From: Granulicella tundricola MP5ACTX9
GTDB lineage: Bacteria > Acidobacteriota > Terriglobia > Terriglobales > Acidobacteriaceae
Length of the DNA: 64,000 bases
Assembly (NCBI RefSeq): GCF_000178975.2
Contig: NC_015065.1
Span: 236,293 to 300,292 of the forward strand
Reading direction: 5' to 3'
Shown here: piece after piece, positions 1 to 8,578 of the stretch
Position numbering within the stretch: position 1 is the stretch's first letter
Layout of the letters: each line of letters starts with the position of its first letter
Notes under the pieces: model-generated
Database searches by the model: none
The model's input: the letters and a program-made list of their open reading frames with translations, nothing else
Told to the model about the DNA's origin: nothing
Made by a program: the position numbers and the translations under genes

Positions 1-2
1 AC

Positions 3-1391
3 GGCGCAGTCACCAGCTTCCTGACCCCCCCGCGCCTGGAAGCGACGAGTGCCAAATTCTCCCCAAAGGGCGATCAGATCGTCTACACCACTCGCGCCAG
101 GGACTACTTCAGCGGCCGACTTGAAACCCTCCGCTTCGACACACAATCCGGCCAGCCAGCAGGCAAGCCCACCATCCTTTACACCGCGCCCGTAGACCGT
201 GGCGGCGGATGGTCCATCCGCGGTGCGGACTGGTCTCCAGACGGCAAGACCCTCGTCACCGTCCTCCAGAACTCAGGCTGGGAGCACATCTACACCTTAC
301 CCGCATCCGGCGGAGCGCCCAGGCAGATTACAGACGGCCAGTTTGAAGATACCGACCCCATCTACTCGCCCGACGGCAAACACATCGCTTTCATCTCGAG
401 CAGAGGCTTGCTGGAAGCTCGCAACGTCTTCATCATGCTCGCCACCGGCGGCGAGCCCACACAACTCGCCAAATTCGAAGTTCCCGGCATGGTCTCGCAG
501 GTGCAGTGGTCGCCGGACAGCCGTAAGCTCTACTTCAATCATCTCTCCCCTGTCGAAACCAGCAATCTACTCGTGCAGGACCTCGGTTCAACCTCCGCGC
601 CCTCCTACCTGACGCACACTACACCCGTGAACTTCAAGGCAGCCGCACGCGTACCGGAGCGAGTCACCTGGAAGGGCCTCGACGGCAAGGAGATCGTCGG
701 AATGCTCTACACCCCCGTGGCTCCAAAGCCCGGCATCCCCCCAAAGTATCCCGCCCTCCTCTGGATTCACGGCGGCCCGGAGGCGCAGGACGGTTATAAA
801 TTCGATGCGTGGGCCCAATACCTCACACAGCAGGGATACGTCGTCCTGGAACCCAACTACCGTGGCAGCACAGGCTACGGTGAGGTCTTCCGCAACCTGA
901 ACGTGGAAGACTCAAATGGCGGTGAGATCGACGACGTCGCACAAGGCGCAAAGTACCTCATCGATCGTGGTCTCGTTGATCCAAAGCGTATCGCCATCGG
1001 CGGTGGCAGCCATGGTGGAACCATGACGGGTTACGCCGTCGTCCGCTACCCTCAACTCTTCGCCGCCGCCATGGAACTCTTCGGCGTACTGGACCGTGAA
1101 CTCTTCGTCTACCGCACCAATCCCAGTTCCTCCGTGCGCTGGATGATGAAGATGGGCGGCACGCCAGAGGAGAAGCCGGAGGTCTACAAGAAAGCGAACG
1201 TCCTACTCTCCGTCGATAAGGTTCAGGCCCCCATCCTGATTCTTCACGGCGAAAACGACCCGCAGGTCCCTCCCATTGAATCAGCCGAGTTTGCCAAGGC
1301 TCTGAAGGCAAATCATAAGACCCACTTCTACTTCACCTATCCCGGCGAATTACATGGCTTCTCGCAGCCCGCTCACCGGCTCGACGCATAG
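3..1391 (+). CDS. S9 family peptidase (prolyl oligopeptidase / acylaminoacyl-peptidase type), 5' end outside window
   Basis: Serine peptidase of the S9 family. The frame is open from base 3, so the gene begins before the window. The first ~200 codons read as beta-propeller (TolB/WD40-like) repeats such as FSPKGDQIVYT, ADWSPDGKTLVT and YSPDGKHIAFIS. The C-terminal alpha/beta-hydrolase half holds the catalytic triad: Ser in GGGSHGG (about base 1008), Asp in GENDPQVP (about 1250) and His in GELHGF (about 1350). The frame ends at TAG 1389-1391 just after the His motif, but continues for 36 more sense codons (EKELAFLERYINPK and so on) to TAG 1500-1502, which resembles the usual C-terminal helix of the family. 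The enzyme is probably shortened by a nonsense change; activity is uncertain. Confidence 0.88.
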   Translation, partial: GAVTSFLTPPRLEATSAKFSPKGDQIVYTTRARDYFSGRLETLRFDTQSGQPAGKPTILYTAPVDRGGGWSIRGADWSPDGKTLVTVLQNSGWEHIYTLPASGGAPRQITDGQFEDTDPIYSPDGKHIAFISSRGLLEARNVFIMLATGGEPTQLAKFEVPGMVSQVQWSPDSRKLYFNHLSPVETSNLLVQDLGSTSAPSYLTHTTPVNFKAAARVPERVTWKGLDGKEIVGMLYTPVAPKPGIPPKYPALLWIHGGPEAQDGYKFDAWAQYLTQQGYVVLEPNYRGSTGYGEVFRNLNVEDSNGGEIDDVAQGAKYLIDRGLVDPKRIAIGGGSHGGTMTGYAVVRYPQLFAAAMELFGVLDRELFVYRTNPSSSVRWMMKMGGTPEEKPEVYKKANVLLSVDKVQAPILILHGENDPQVPPIESAEFAKALKANHKTHFYFTYPGELHGFSQPAHRLDA

Positions 1392-1539
1392 GAGAAAGAA
1401 CTGGCCTTCCTGGAGCGTTATATCAACCCAAAGTACGGGACAGTGACGACATCCACAGACGAGGTAGCATTCCCAGGCAAGGAGGCAAACGCTCACAATT
1501 AGATCGATTATGATGTCCGCATCAACCGGAGAAACAGGC

Positions 1540-1553
1540 TTGATCTAAATCAA
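1540..1553. promoter_or_regulatory. FNR-type palindrome upstream of crp/fnr-family gene
   Basis: The 14-mer TTGATCTAAATCAA matches the FNR consensus TTGAT-N4-ATCAA at every defined position. It ends 37 bases before the ATG at 1591, so it could overlap the promoter or early leader of the regulator gene. Autoregulation is an inference; the recognition helix of the encoded protein does not carry the classical FNR E-x2-S-R residues. Confidence 0.5.
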
Positions 1554-1590
1554 TGAAGATCTTGGACTTCTTGTGGAACAGTCTCACAAT

Positions 1591-2349
1591 ATGAGTGACC
1601 GACTGAAAACCACTGATGCGAAACATAAGATCCAACAAACGATCTTCCCCATCGCTCCTAGCCCTCAGTTCCGTTTAGTAGCTGAAGGTCCAGGCAAGGT
1701 CACCATGCTTTACCCAAAGGGCAGCCGCATCTTCTCCCAGGGCGATCTTGCAAGTCATGTCTATTTCATTCGAGACGGCAGCGTAAAGCTTTCCGCATTC
1801 ACTGCTGAAGGGAAGGAAGCCACTCTGGCTCTTCTCCATACCAATGATTTTCTGGGCGAAGAGTGTATCTCCGGCGAGAATAAACTCAGATCGACCAGCG
1901 CCATCGCAGGAAGGAATTCTTTACTGGTTCGGATCAAGAAATCTAACATGGTCCAGAGCTTACGCGATCACCCCGATTTCATGATGGAGTTCTTCCTGTA
2001 CCTTCTCGAAAAGACTAGTGGAATGCAGGAAAACCTTACAAATCTCCTCTGTCATCGCAGCGAGCAGAGACTGGCTCGCACTCTGATCCTGCTCGCTGAA
2101 GCGACGGACAGTGCGGCATCTGAAACGCTGCTTCCGGAGATAAGTCAGGAAGATCTTGCCGCCATGGTTGGATGTACCCGATCCCGTGCGAACAGGCTTC
2201 TCAATCAATTCAGGAAGAAAGGCTTGATTGACTACGGCCACCGGATCACAATAAATAAAAAGCTGTTGCAATCTGTGCTGAAGTCCGTGCCATCCCGTGC
2301 TGTCAATTCGCATGCGCTAATCGCAGGCGGCAAGTTGATCTGGGAATGA
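1591..2349 (+). CDS. Crp/Fnr family transcriptional regulator
   Basis: 252-residue regulator. Residues ~35-150 form a cyclic-nucleotide-binding-type beta-roll (YPKGSRIFSQGD, VYFIRDGSVKL, FLGEECI), followed by a long dimerisation helix and a C-terminal winged helix (QEDLAAMVGCTRSRANRLLNQFRKKGLI). There is no N-terminal cysteine cluster, so it is not an oxygen-sensing FNR of the [4Fe-4S] type. An in-frame GTG at 1573 would add six residues; the ATG at 1591 is preferred. It is convergent with a second Crp/Fnr protein only 8 bp away. The ligand is unknown. Confidence 0.85.
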   Translation: MSDRLKTTDAKHKIQQTIFPIAPSPQFRLVAEGPGKVTMLYPKGSRIFSQGDLASHVYFIRDGSVKLSAFTAEGKEATLALLHTNDFLGEECISGENKLRSTSAIAGRNSLLVRIKKSNMVQSLRDHPDFMMEFFLYLLEKTSGMQENLTNLLCHRSEQRLARTLILLAEATDSAASETLLPEISQEDLAAMVGCTRSRANRLLNQFRKKGLIDYGHRITINKKLLQSVLKSVPSRAVNSHALIAGGKLIWE

Positions 2350-2357
2350 ACCTCGAC

Positions 2358-2975
2358 TTATGGATCTGATCGTCGTCTCTTCTTCAGGCGGCTCAGATGT
2401 TCCGGCGTAATCGAGAGCAGTCTTGCGGCCTCGCTTTGTCTCAGGATGAGAGTTGGGTCGACCGTCTGCCACACAGACTTCGTTCGCTCATCCTGCAGGG
2501 ATTTCAGCCGTTCCGTCGCACTGCTGCCGTTCAGGATGCTGTGCTGTTGCATCGTCAGAAGCTCCCGGCATTGCGACGTCATAAAGTGTTGTTGAAGAGC
2601 CGGACGTTGATTTAATTCAACACAGAATTGAACCGGCGAAAAGCAGGAGAGGAGGCACTCTGTCTGTGTCTCCATCGTGCACAGGCTGGGCAGGTTCAGC
2701 ACTGCCAGAACTCCGCCGGCCCACCAGCCCTCTGATCGGAGTCCCAGCAGGATTTCATCCCCCTTCGGATTGGTGAAGCTCAACCGTACGACGCCGGATC
2801 GCACCAGCATCACTTGCCTGGGGTGCTCGCCTTGCTCCACCAGCACGCTGCCAGCCGGATAGCTTCGGGGCTCTGATATCCCGGCAAGCTCGGCTGTCGC
2901 AGGATCGACGGCAGGGGAGAAGGCCGGGACCACACGGTCGGATGAGCCTTTGCGCTCAACGAATCTGCCTGGCAT
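2358..2975 (-). CDS. Crp/Fnr family transcriptional regulator (second copy)
   Basis: 205-residue protein with a cNMP-binding-type domain (YPAGSVLVEQGEHPRQVMLVRSGVVRLSF written in two pieces: YPAGSVLVEQGE and VMLVRSGVVRLSF), a dimer helix rich in Gln, and a short C-terminal helix-turn-helix (LRQSEAARLLSITPEHLSRLKKRR). The DNA-binding part is short and ends in a basic tail, and the recognition helix differs clearly from that of the neighbouring regulator, so the two should bind different sites. Transcribed away from the cobalamin operon. No ligand can be assigned. Confidence 0.75.
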   Translation of the reverse strand: MPGRFVERKGSSDRVVPAFSPAVDPATAELAGISEPRSYPAGSVLVEQGEHPRQVMLVRSGVVRLSFTNPKGDEILLGLRSEGWWAGGVLAVLNLPSLCTMETQTECLLSCFSPVQFCVELNQRPALQQHFMTSQCRELLTMQQHSILNGSSATERLKSLQDERTKSVWQTVDPTLILRQSEAARLLSITPEHLSRLKKRRRSDP

Positions 2976-3243
2976 GTGTGCTGCTCCGTAATGCCTGGAA
3001 TGAAACGAACGAACCCGTAAATAGAGACATAGCCCGGACGAAACAGACTGCCGTCAAGCCGGTAAGGACAATAAGGTGCTGCCAGATTGCGCTCATCCTA
3101 GCTCATCGACCCGCCCCTTTGATGTCTGCTACCCGACCTAATAGACAACTAGAAGGCGAAATCAGACTTAGCCCGGAGTGTCTCTGCAGGCCTCCACATC
3201 CGCCTCCAATAAGGCTTTCCACGCTCTCATAGCGCCCTCTCCA
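2976..3243. other. Intergenic region upstream of the cob promoter
   Basis: Gap between the start of the leftward Crp/Fnr gene and the rightward cob promoter. No open reading frame with family character is visible. The leftward regulator's promoter must lie here, but no convincing -35/-10 pair was found by eye. Confidence 0.4.
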
Positions 3244-3272
3244 TTGATTGCGACATTTTTCTGACCTATACT
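3244..3272 (+). promoter_or_regulatory. sigma70-like promoter of the cob operon
   Basis: TTGATT at 3244-3249 and TATACT at 3267-3272 are separated by exactly 17 bases. The predicted start of transcription near 3279-3280 falls just before the 5' edge of the cobalamin riboswitch, which is the expected arrangement. Position and spacing are seen directly; use in vivo is inferred. Confidence 0.7.
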
Positions 3273-3284
3273 GACCTTGCTCCC

Positions 3285-3440
3285 GGTGTCTGCTCGTTCA
3301 GCAGACGAAGAGGGAATCCGGTGAGAATCCGGAACTGCCCCGCAGCGGTGACAGGAACGAACGCTCCGAACATGCACTGGTTCAGCCATGAACCGGGAAG
3401 CTGGAGCAAGTAGGCAGCCTGCAAGTCCGAAGACCTGCCG
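3285..3440 (+). ncRNA. Cobalamin riboswitch
   Basis: Leader with the hallmarks of the B12 aptamer: GGTGTCTG at the 5' edge, then the conserved core GCCCCGCAGCGGTGAC at 3337-3352, a run containing GGGAAGCTGG near 3394, and the B12 box AGTCCGAAGACCTGCC at about 3424-3439. A GGAGA...TCTCC pair at 3481-3516, after the aptamer, could form the expression-platform hairpin. It lies between the predicted promoter and cobG, so adenosylcobalamin or a relative should repress the whole biosynthetic operon. Confidence 0.93.
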
Positions 3441-3575
3441 AGAGTCGTGTTCAGATGAACATGTAGACACACGCCTACGAGGAGAGGGCGGTTGTGGCGG
3501 TCTCCTGCCGCTTCCCGTCCCTATTTGCAGACCGTCCAGTCGATGATCCAGTCAACGATTCAGGAGCCCCGCACG

Positions 3576-4841
3576 ATGAGACTCGGAGAAAACTTCTGCC
3601 CCGGCATCCTCCACGCCGTGCCGGCAAAAGACGGCCAGCTGATCCGCATCCGCGTTCCTGGAGGCCTCATCTCTGCCGCCCAACTCGCCGCCGTGGCTTC
3701 TCTCGCGGCCTCCCACGCCAACGGAGAGATTGAGCTCACCTCCCGCTCCAACCTCCAACTCCGCGCCATTCAACCATCCAGCCTCCCGTATATCGTCACT
3801 ACGCTCACGGAAGCGGGCCTCCTGCCCTCCAGCGCTCACGATCGCGTCCGCAACCTTGTCACCAGCCCCTTCGCCGGCATCGACCCCGCTGCGTCCCTCG
3901 ACACCCGCCCCCTCATCCGCGCCCTCGACCAGCGCCTCATCGCCAACGATCTTTTCCTGCAGCTTCACCCCAAGTTCACCTTCGGCATCGAAGCCAACCC
4001 CACCCGCTTCACCTATGAGGTCGAAGACCTCGGCCTCCAGGCCTTCGATAGCACCCATCGCCTCAGCCTCTCGCTCGCCGGCAAAGACACCGGCTGCTCC
4101 GTCGCCCCGGAAGACGCCGTAGTCTGCCTGCTGACCGCCGCTGAAGCCTGCATCGACCTCGCAAAGCAGCACAACGTCCCCGTCCGCACCAAACGCCTCA
4201 CCGCAATTCCCGGAGTCCTCGAGACCCTCCTCAAAACCTTATCCCCCCTCCTCGAACCCACGACGAACCCGGCTCGCGGTCCCGATGTTCGACGAGACGT
4301 CATCGGCCCCCACCCCGCCCTCACCCCCGGCCACCTCAATCTAGTCCCCTCCATCCCCCTCGGCCACCTAACCGCATCTCAAGCCACCAACATCGCAACC
4401 CTCGCAACCCAACACAACGCAGACCTACACCTCGCCCCCTGGCGCGGCATCGTCCTCGGTAACCTCACCCCCAAGGCCGCCGCCCTCATCGCTCCCCAAC
4501 TAGCCGCCCTAGGCCTCCCTCTCGACGCAACCAACGGCTTTGAAGGCATAGCCGCCTGCGCCGGCATCAGTCGCTGCGATGCCTCCCTCGCAGACGTTCG
4601 CGCCGACGCCGCCCGACTCGCTACTTACCTTGCTACCCGCCCCCACATCCCCGGCTGGACCATCCACCTCTCCGGCTGCGAGAAGCAATGCGCCCTCCGC
4701 CACTCCGCCTCCGCCGCCCTTATCGCCACCCCCGCCGGCTACACTCTCCGCCTCCCCAACCATCCCGAAGCCCACTCCCTGCCCTCCGCCGCAGCCATCG
4801 CCTCCATCCTCCAGTCCCACACCGAGGCACTCGCTTCATGA
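3576..4841 (+). CDS. cobG: Precorrin-3B synthase (CobG-like), siroheme/[4Fe-4S] type
   Basis: 421 residues, related to nitrite/sulfite reductases. It contains the ferredoxin-like half domain near the start (GQLIRIRVPGGLISAAQL, ELTSRSNLQLR) and the cluster-binding cysteines CAGISRC (C-x5-C) and CEKQC (C-x3-C) near the end. CobG uses oxygen to make precorrin-3B, the ring-contraction priming step of the aerobic B12 pathway. The ATG at 3576 follows an AGGAG ribosome site at 3562-3566 and is preferred to the in-frame codon at 3492. First gene after the riboswitch; its TGA overlaps the next ATG. Confidence 0.88.
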   Translation: MRLGENFCPGILHAVPAKDGQLIRIRVPGGLISAAQLAAVASLAASHANGEIELTSRSNLQLRAIQPSSLPYIVTTLTEAGLLPSSAHDRVRNLVTSPFAGIDPAASLDTRPLIRALDQRLIANDLFLQLHPKFTFGIEANPTRFTYEVEDLGLQAFDSTHRLSLSLAGKDTGCSVAPEDAVVCLLTAAEACIDLAKQHNVPVRTKRLTAIPGVLETLLKTLSPLLEPTTNPARGPDVRRDVIGPHPALTPGHLNLVPSIPLGHLTASQATNIATLATQHNADLHLAPWRGIVLGNLTPKAAALIAPQLAALGLPLDATNGFEGIAACAGISRCDASLADVRADAARLATYLATRPHIPGWTIHLSGCEKQCALRHSASAALIATPAGYTLRLPNHPEAHSLPSAAAIASILQSHTEALAS

Positions 4842-5461
4842 CCTACATCAAAGACGGCGCAGCCATCTACAAAGAATCCTTCGCCATCATCCGCCGCGAA
4901 GCCGACCTCTCCGCCTTCCCGCCCAATCTCTCGCGCGTCGTCGTCCGCATGATCCACGCCTGCGGCCAGACCGATCTCCCCGCACTCGTCCAGGCCTCCC
5001 CAGACGCCGCGCGCGCAGGCATCGACGCCCTGGCCGCCGGAGCTCCCATCCTCTGCGACGCCCACATGGTCGCCAACGGAGTCACCCGCACCCGCCTCCC
5101 CGCCCAAAACGAAGTCCTCTGCACCCTCCGCGACCCCCGCACCCCCGACCTAGCCGCCCAGCTCCAGACCACCTGCAGCGCCGCCGCACTCGAGCTCTGG
5201 CGCGACCACCTCGCAGGCTCAGTCGTCGTCATAGGCAACGCCCCCACAGCCCTCTTCCACCTCCTGGAGATGCTTGCCCACGGCGCACCCCACCCCGCCC
5301 TCATCATCGGCATCCCCGTAGGCTTCGTAGGCGCGGCAGAATCCAAGCAAGCCCTCGCCGACAGCACCCTCAACATCCCATTCCTCACCGTCCACGGCCG
5401 GCGCGGCGGCAGCGCCATCGCCGCCGCAGCCGTCAACGCCCTCGCAAGCGAGCAAGAATGA
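4838..5461 (+). CDS. cobH: Precorrin-8X methylmutase (CobH/CbiC)
   Basis: 207 residues. Moves the C11 methyl group to C12 to form hydrogenobyrinic acid. Family motifs include the N-terminal IKDGAAIYKESFAIIRRE, VVRMIHACGQTD with the catalytic His, GAPILCDAHMVANGV, and the C-terminal GIPVGFVGAAESKQAL. The ATG overlaps the cobG stop as ATGA, indicating translational coupling. Length is as expected for the family. Confidence 0.95.
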   Translation: MTYIKDGAAIYKESFAIIRREADLSAFPPNLSRVVVRMIHACGQTDLPALVQASPDAARAGIDALAAGAPILCDAHMVANGVTRTRLPAQNEVLCTLRDPRTPDLAAQLQTTCSAAALELWRDHLAGSVVVIGNAPTALFHLLEMLAHGAPHPALIIGIPVGFVGAAESKQALADSTLNIPFLTVHGRRGGSAIAAAAVNALASEQE

Positions 5462-6981
5462 CCGAAGCATCCCAACCCGGCAAGCTCTACGGCGTAGGCC
5501 TCGGCCCCGGCGACCCCGAACTCATCACACTCAAAGCCCTCCGCGTCATCCGCAGCGCCCACGTCGTCGCCTACCCCGTCGCACGCCACGGCCGCAGCAA
5601 CGCCCGCCTCATCGTCGAAGGCGAGCTCATCCACAACCAGATCGAACTCCCCATGACCTACCCCCTCACCACCGAGGAGTCCGATCACCCCGGCGGCTAT
5701 GAAGCCGCCATCGCCGAGTTCTACGACGCCACCGCCACCCAGATCGCCACCCACCTTGAAGCCGGCCGCGACGTCGCCATCCTCTGTGAGGGCGACCCCT
5801 TCTTCTACGGCTCCTACATGTACCTCCACGATCGCCTAGCCCCCCGCTTCTCCACCACGGTCATCCCCGGCATCCCCTCCGTCATGGGCGCCGCGGCCCA
5901 GCTCGGCACCCCCCTCGTCCGTCGCGACACCGAACTCACCATCCTTCCCGGCACCCTCCCCGAAGACACCCTCGCCGCCCGTCTCGCCGCCCCCGGCGCC
6001 TACGCCATCATGAAGCTCGGCCGCAACTTCGCCAAGGTGAAATCAGCCCTGCACCGAGCCGGCGTCGCCCACCGAGCCCTCTTCATCGAACGCGCCACCA
6101 TGGCCGCCGAGCGCATCCTCCCCCTCGACGAAGTCGACCCCACCAGCGTCCCTTACTTCTCCCTCATCCTGGTCCCAGACACCACCCAACCCCAGCGCAT
6201 GGAGACCGCAACGAGTCCCGGCTGGATCGCCGTAGTAGGCCTGGGCCCCGGAGCCGACCACTGGCTCACACCCGAAGCCCGCCAGACCCTGGAAGAAGCC
6301 ACCGACCTGGTCGGCTATCACACCTACCTCAACCGCGTCCCCATCCGCTCCGGCCAGCGCCGCTTCGGCTCAGACAACAAGGTCGAGGCCGACCGCGCCC
6401 GCCACGCCCTCACCCTCGCCGCCGCCGGCCATCGCGTCTGCGTCGTCTCCTCGGGCGACCCAGGCATCTTCGCCATGGCCTCCGCAGTCCTTGAAGTCGT
6501 CGATCAAGGCCCGCAGGAGTGGCGCACTCTAGACATCCGCATCCTCCCCGGCCTCTCCGCCATGCAGGCCGCGGCCTCCCGTGTCGGCGCGCCCCTCGGC
6601 CACGACTTCTGCGTCATCTCCTTGTCCGACCGCCTCAAGCCGTGGGAGATCATCATCAAGCGCCTTGAAGCTGCAGCCTCCGCCGACTTTGCCCTCGCCT
6701 TCTACAACCCCATCTCGCAGGACCGCCTCTGGCAGCTCGCCGCCGCCCGCGACATCGTCGCAAAACACCGCGCCCCTGAAACCCCCGTCGTCCTCGCCCG
6801 AGCCGTAGGCCGCCCGGACGAGCGCATCACCATCACCGATCTAGCCCACTTCGACCCCGCCCTCGCCGACATGCAGACCATCATCCTCATCGGCTCCTCC
6901 ACCACCCGCACCATCACGATGAGCGAGGGCCGCCAACTCATCTACACCTCCCGCAGCTACCCCGGAGCAGCCACCAGGTGA
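5458..6981 (+). CDS. cobIJ: Fused precorrin-2 C20-methyltransferase and precorrin-3B C17-methyltransferase (CobIJ)
   Basis: 507-residue two-domain enzyme. Residues ~8-245 are CobI (GVGLGPGDPELITLKALRVI, CEGDPFFYGS, PGIPSVMGAAA); residues ~255-500 are CobJ (VVGLGPGADHWLTPEA, SSGDPGIFAMASAV, LPGLSAMQAAASRVGAPLG). Both are SAM-dependent tetrapyrrole methylases acting two steps apart, on either side of the CobG reaction. The same fusion is known from mycobacteria. The ATG overlaps the cobH stop; the long in-frame extension upstream is only an open antisense-like frame inside cobG and cobH. Confidence 0.94.
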   Translation: MTEASQPGKLYGVGLGPGDPELITLKALRVIRSAHVVAYPVARHGRSNARLIVEGELIHNQIELPMTYPLTTEESDHPGGYEAAIAEFYDATATQIATHLEAGRDVAILCEGDPFFYGSYMYLHDRLAPRFSTTVIPGIPSVMGAAAQLGTPLVRRDTELTILPGTLPEDTLAARLAAPGAYAIMKLGRNFAKVKSALHRAGVAHRALFIERATMAAERILPLDEVDPTSVPYFSLILVPDTTQPQRMETATSPGWIAVVGLGPGADHWLTPEARQTLEEATDLVGYHTYLNRVPIRSGQRRFGSDNKVEADRARHALTLAAAGHRVCVVSSGDPGIFAMASAVLEVVDQGPQEWRTLDIRILPGLSAMQAAASRVGAPLGHDFCVISLSDRLKPWEIIIKRLEAAASADFALAFYNPISQDRLWQLAAARDIVAKHRAPETPVVLARAVGRPDERITITDLAHFDPALADMQTIILIGSSTTRTITMSEGRQLIYTSRSYPGAATR

Positions 6982-8201
6982 AGACCCCTTGGCTCAAGAT
7001 CGTCGGCATAGGAGAAGACGGCTGGGAGGCCCTCACTCCCGCCGCACGCAGCGCCATCGCGCAGGCCGCCATCCTCTACGGAGGCACCCGCCACCTCGCC
7101 CACATCCCTCCCGAAGCCACCGCCGCAACCCGCACCCCATGGCCCTCCCCCATGGCCGAAGCTATCGAGAAGATCCTCACCCAGCATCGCAACCAACAGC
7201 AAATCGCAGTCCTCGCCAGCGGCGACCCGATGCTCTACGGCGTAGGCGTAACCCTTACTCGCAGCCTGTCCCCTGATGAATTTGTAGTCATCCCAGGCGT
7301 CTCCGCCTTCGCGTTAGCCTGCGCCCGTCTCGGCTGGCCCGCCGCGGAGATCACCCTCATCTCCCTCGTAGCCCGCCCGCTCGAGCAGCTTCACCGCGCC
7401 CTCGCTCCCAACCAGCGCCTCATCCTCTACTCCGAAGACGGAACCACCCCCGCCAAAGCCGCTGCCTTCTTCACCGCAGCCGGCTACGGCCCCAGCCTCT
7501 TCCACGTCTTTGAAAACCTCGGCGGCCCAACCGAACATCGTACCTCAGCCCCAGCATCAGCCTTCCCAACGGAACCCTTCGGCAATCTCAACCTCATAGC
7601 AGTCCAGTGCGAACCGGCCCCCGACACTCAACTCCTGTCCCTGGTCCCCGGCCTCCCCAACGAAGCCTTCCAGACCGACGGCCAGCTCACTAAGCGAGAG
7701 GTCCGCGCCGCCACCCTCGCACGCCTCGCCCCGCTCCCCGGCCAGCACCTCTGGGACGTCGGCGCAGGCACCGGCACCATCGCCGTCGAGTGGCTACGCA
7801 CCCACCCCACCAACACCGCCATAGCCTTTGAAGAAAAACACACGCGAGCCGCCAACATCCGCGCCAACGCCGCCCATCTCGGCACCCCATCCCTCCAGAC
7901 AATCGAAGGCCAGGCCCCCGCCACCTTCGCCACCCAGACCCAATCCCCGGACGCCATCTTCATCGGTGGCGGACTCACCATACCCGGCCTCTTTGAAGCC
8001 TGCTGGCACCATCTCCGCCCCGGCGGCCGCCTCGTAGCCAACGCCGTCACCCTTGAATCCGAAGCCCTCCTCATCACACTCCAAGCCCGGCACGGCGGCG
8101 ACCTCACCCGCCTCCAGATCGCCCACGCCGAACCCCTCGGCCCCACCCAAATCTGGCGTCAGGGAATGCCGATTACCCAATGGACGGCCACCAAGCCATG
8201 A
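6978..8201 (+). CDS. cobL: Precorrin-6Y C5,15-methyltransferase (decarboxylating), CbiE-CbiT fusion (CobL)
   Basis: 407 residues. The N-terminal ~200 residues are a CbiE-type tetrapyrrole methylase (GIGEDGWEALTPAAR, LASGDPMLYGVG, PGVSAFALACARLGWP). The C-terminal part is CbiT-like with a class I SAM site (LWDVGAGTGTIAVEWLR) preceded by DGQLTKREVRAATLARL. Methylates C5 and C15 and decarboxylates the C12 acetate. GTG start at 6978 overlaps the cobIJ TGA. Confidence 0.94.
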   Translation: MKTPWLKIVGIGEDGWEALTPAARSAIAQAAILYGGTRHLAHIPPEATAATRTPWPSPMAEAIEKILTQHRNQQQIAVLASGDPMLYGVGVTLTRSLSPDEFVVIPGVSAFALACARLGWPAAEITLISLVARPLEQLHRALAPNQRLILYSEDGTTPAKAAAFFTAAGYGPSLFHVFENLGGPTEHRTSAPASAFPTEPFGNLNLIAVQCEPAPDTQLLSLVPGLPNEAFQTDGQLTKREVRAATLARLAPLPGQHLWDVGAGTGTIAVEWLRTHPTNTAIAFEEKHTRAANIRANAAHLGTPSLQTIEGQAPATFATQTQSPDAIFIGGGLTIPGLFEACWHHLRPGGRLVANAVTLESEALLITLQARHGGDLTRLQIAHAEPLGPTQIWRQGMPITQWTATKP

Positions 8202-8578
8202 CCCCAACCCAATCCATCGGCATAGGCTGCTCCTCCAACGCCACCCCGGAAGACATTCTTACCCTTATCCACGCAAGCATCCCCACCATCTTCCCGGCCA
8301 CAATCCTGGCCACGATAAACCGCCGCGCCGAGATCGCACGCACGGTAGCCGAAGCCCTTGGCATCAACCTCCTTCTCTACCCTGCCGAAGTCCTGGCAAA
8401 GATCCCCAGCACCCTCACCACCTCGCAAGCCTCCCTAGCCCACACCGGCACTCCAAGCATCGCCGAAGCCGCCGCCCTCGCAGCCCTCGGCCCCCTAGCT
8501 CACATCACCCTCCCACGCCAGACCGGCCACCTCTGCACCTGCGCCGTAGCCACAATCCCAAGCTTGGAGTCCTTATGA
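8198..8578 (+). CDS. cobE: CobE / CbiG C-terminal domain protein
   Basis: 126-residue small protein of the CobE/GbiG-C type (SIGIGCSSNATPEDILTLIHASI at the start, broken here as SIGIGCSSNATPEDIL; then NLLLYPAEVLAKIP and the C-terminal GHLCTCAVATIP). The exact role in the aerobic pathway is not settled; the domain is the C-terminal half of CbiG in the anaerobic route. The ATG at 8198 overlaps the cobL stop as ATGA; an ATG six codons earlier at 8180 is possible but less likely given the pattern of the operon. Confidence 0.8.
   Translation: MTPTQSIGIGCSSNATPEDILTLIHASIPTIFPATILATINRRAEIARTVAEALGINLLLYPAEVLAKIPSTLTTSQASLAHTGTPSIAEAAALAALGPLAHITLPRQTGHLCTCAVATIPSLESL

Noticed and set aside
4579..5457. 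Long N-terminal extension of the CobIJ frame
   Set aside because: The extension is a low-complexity Pro/Arg/Ser frame produced by C-rich DNA of cobG and cobH; the ATGA overlap at 5458 gives the normal protein start.
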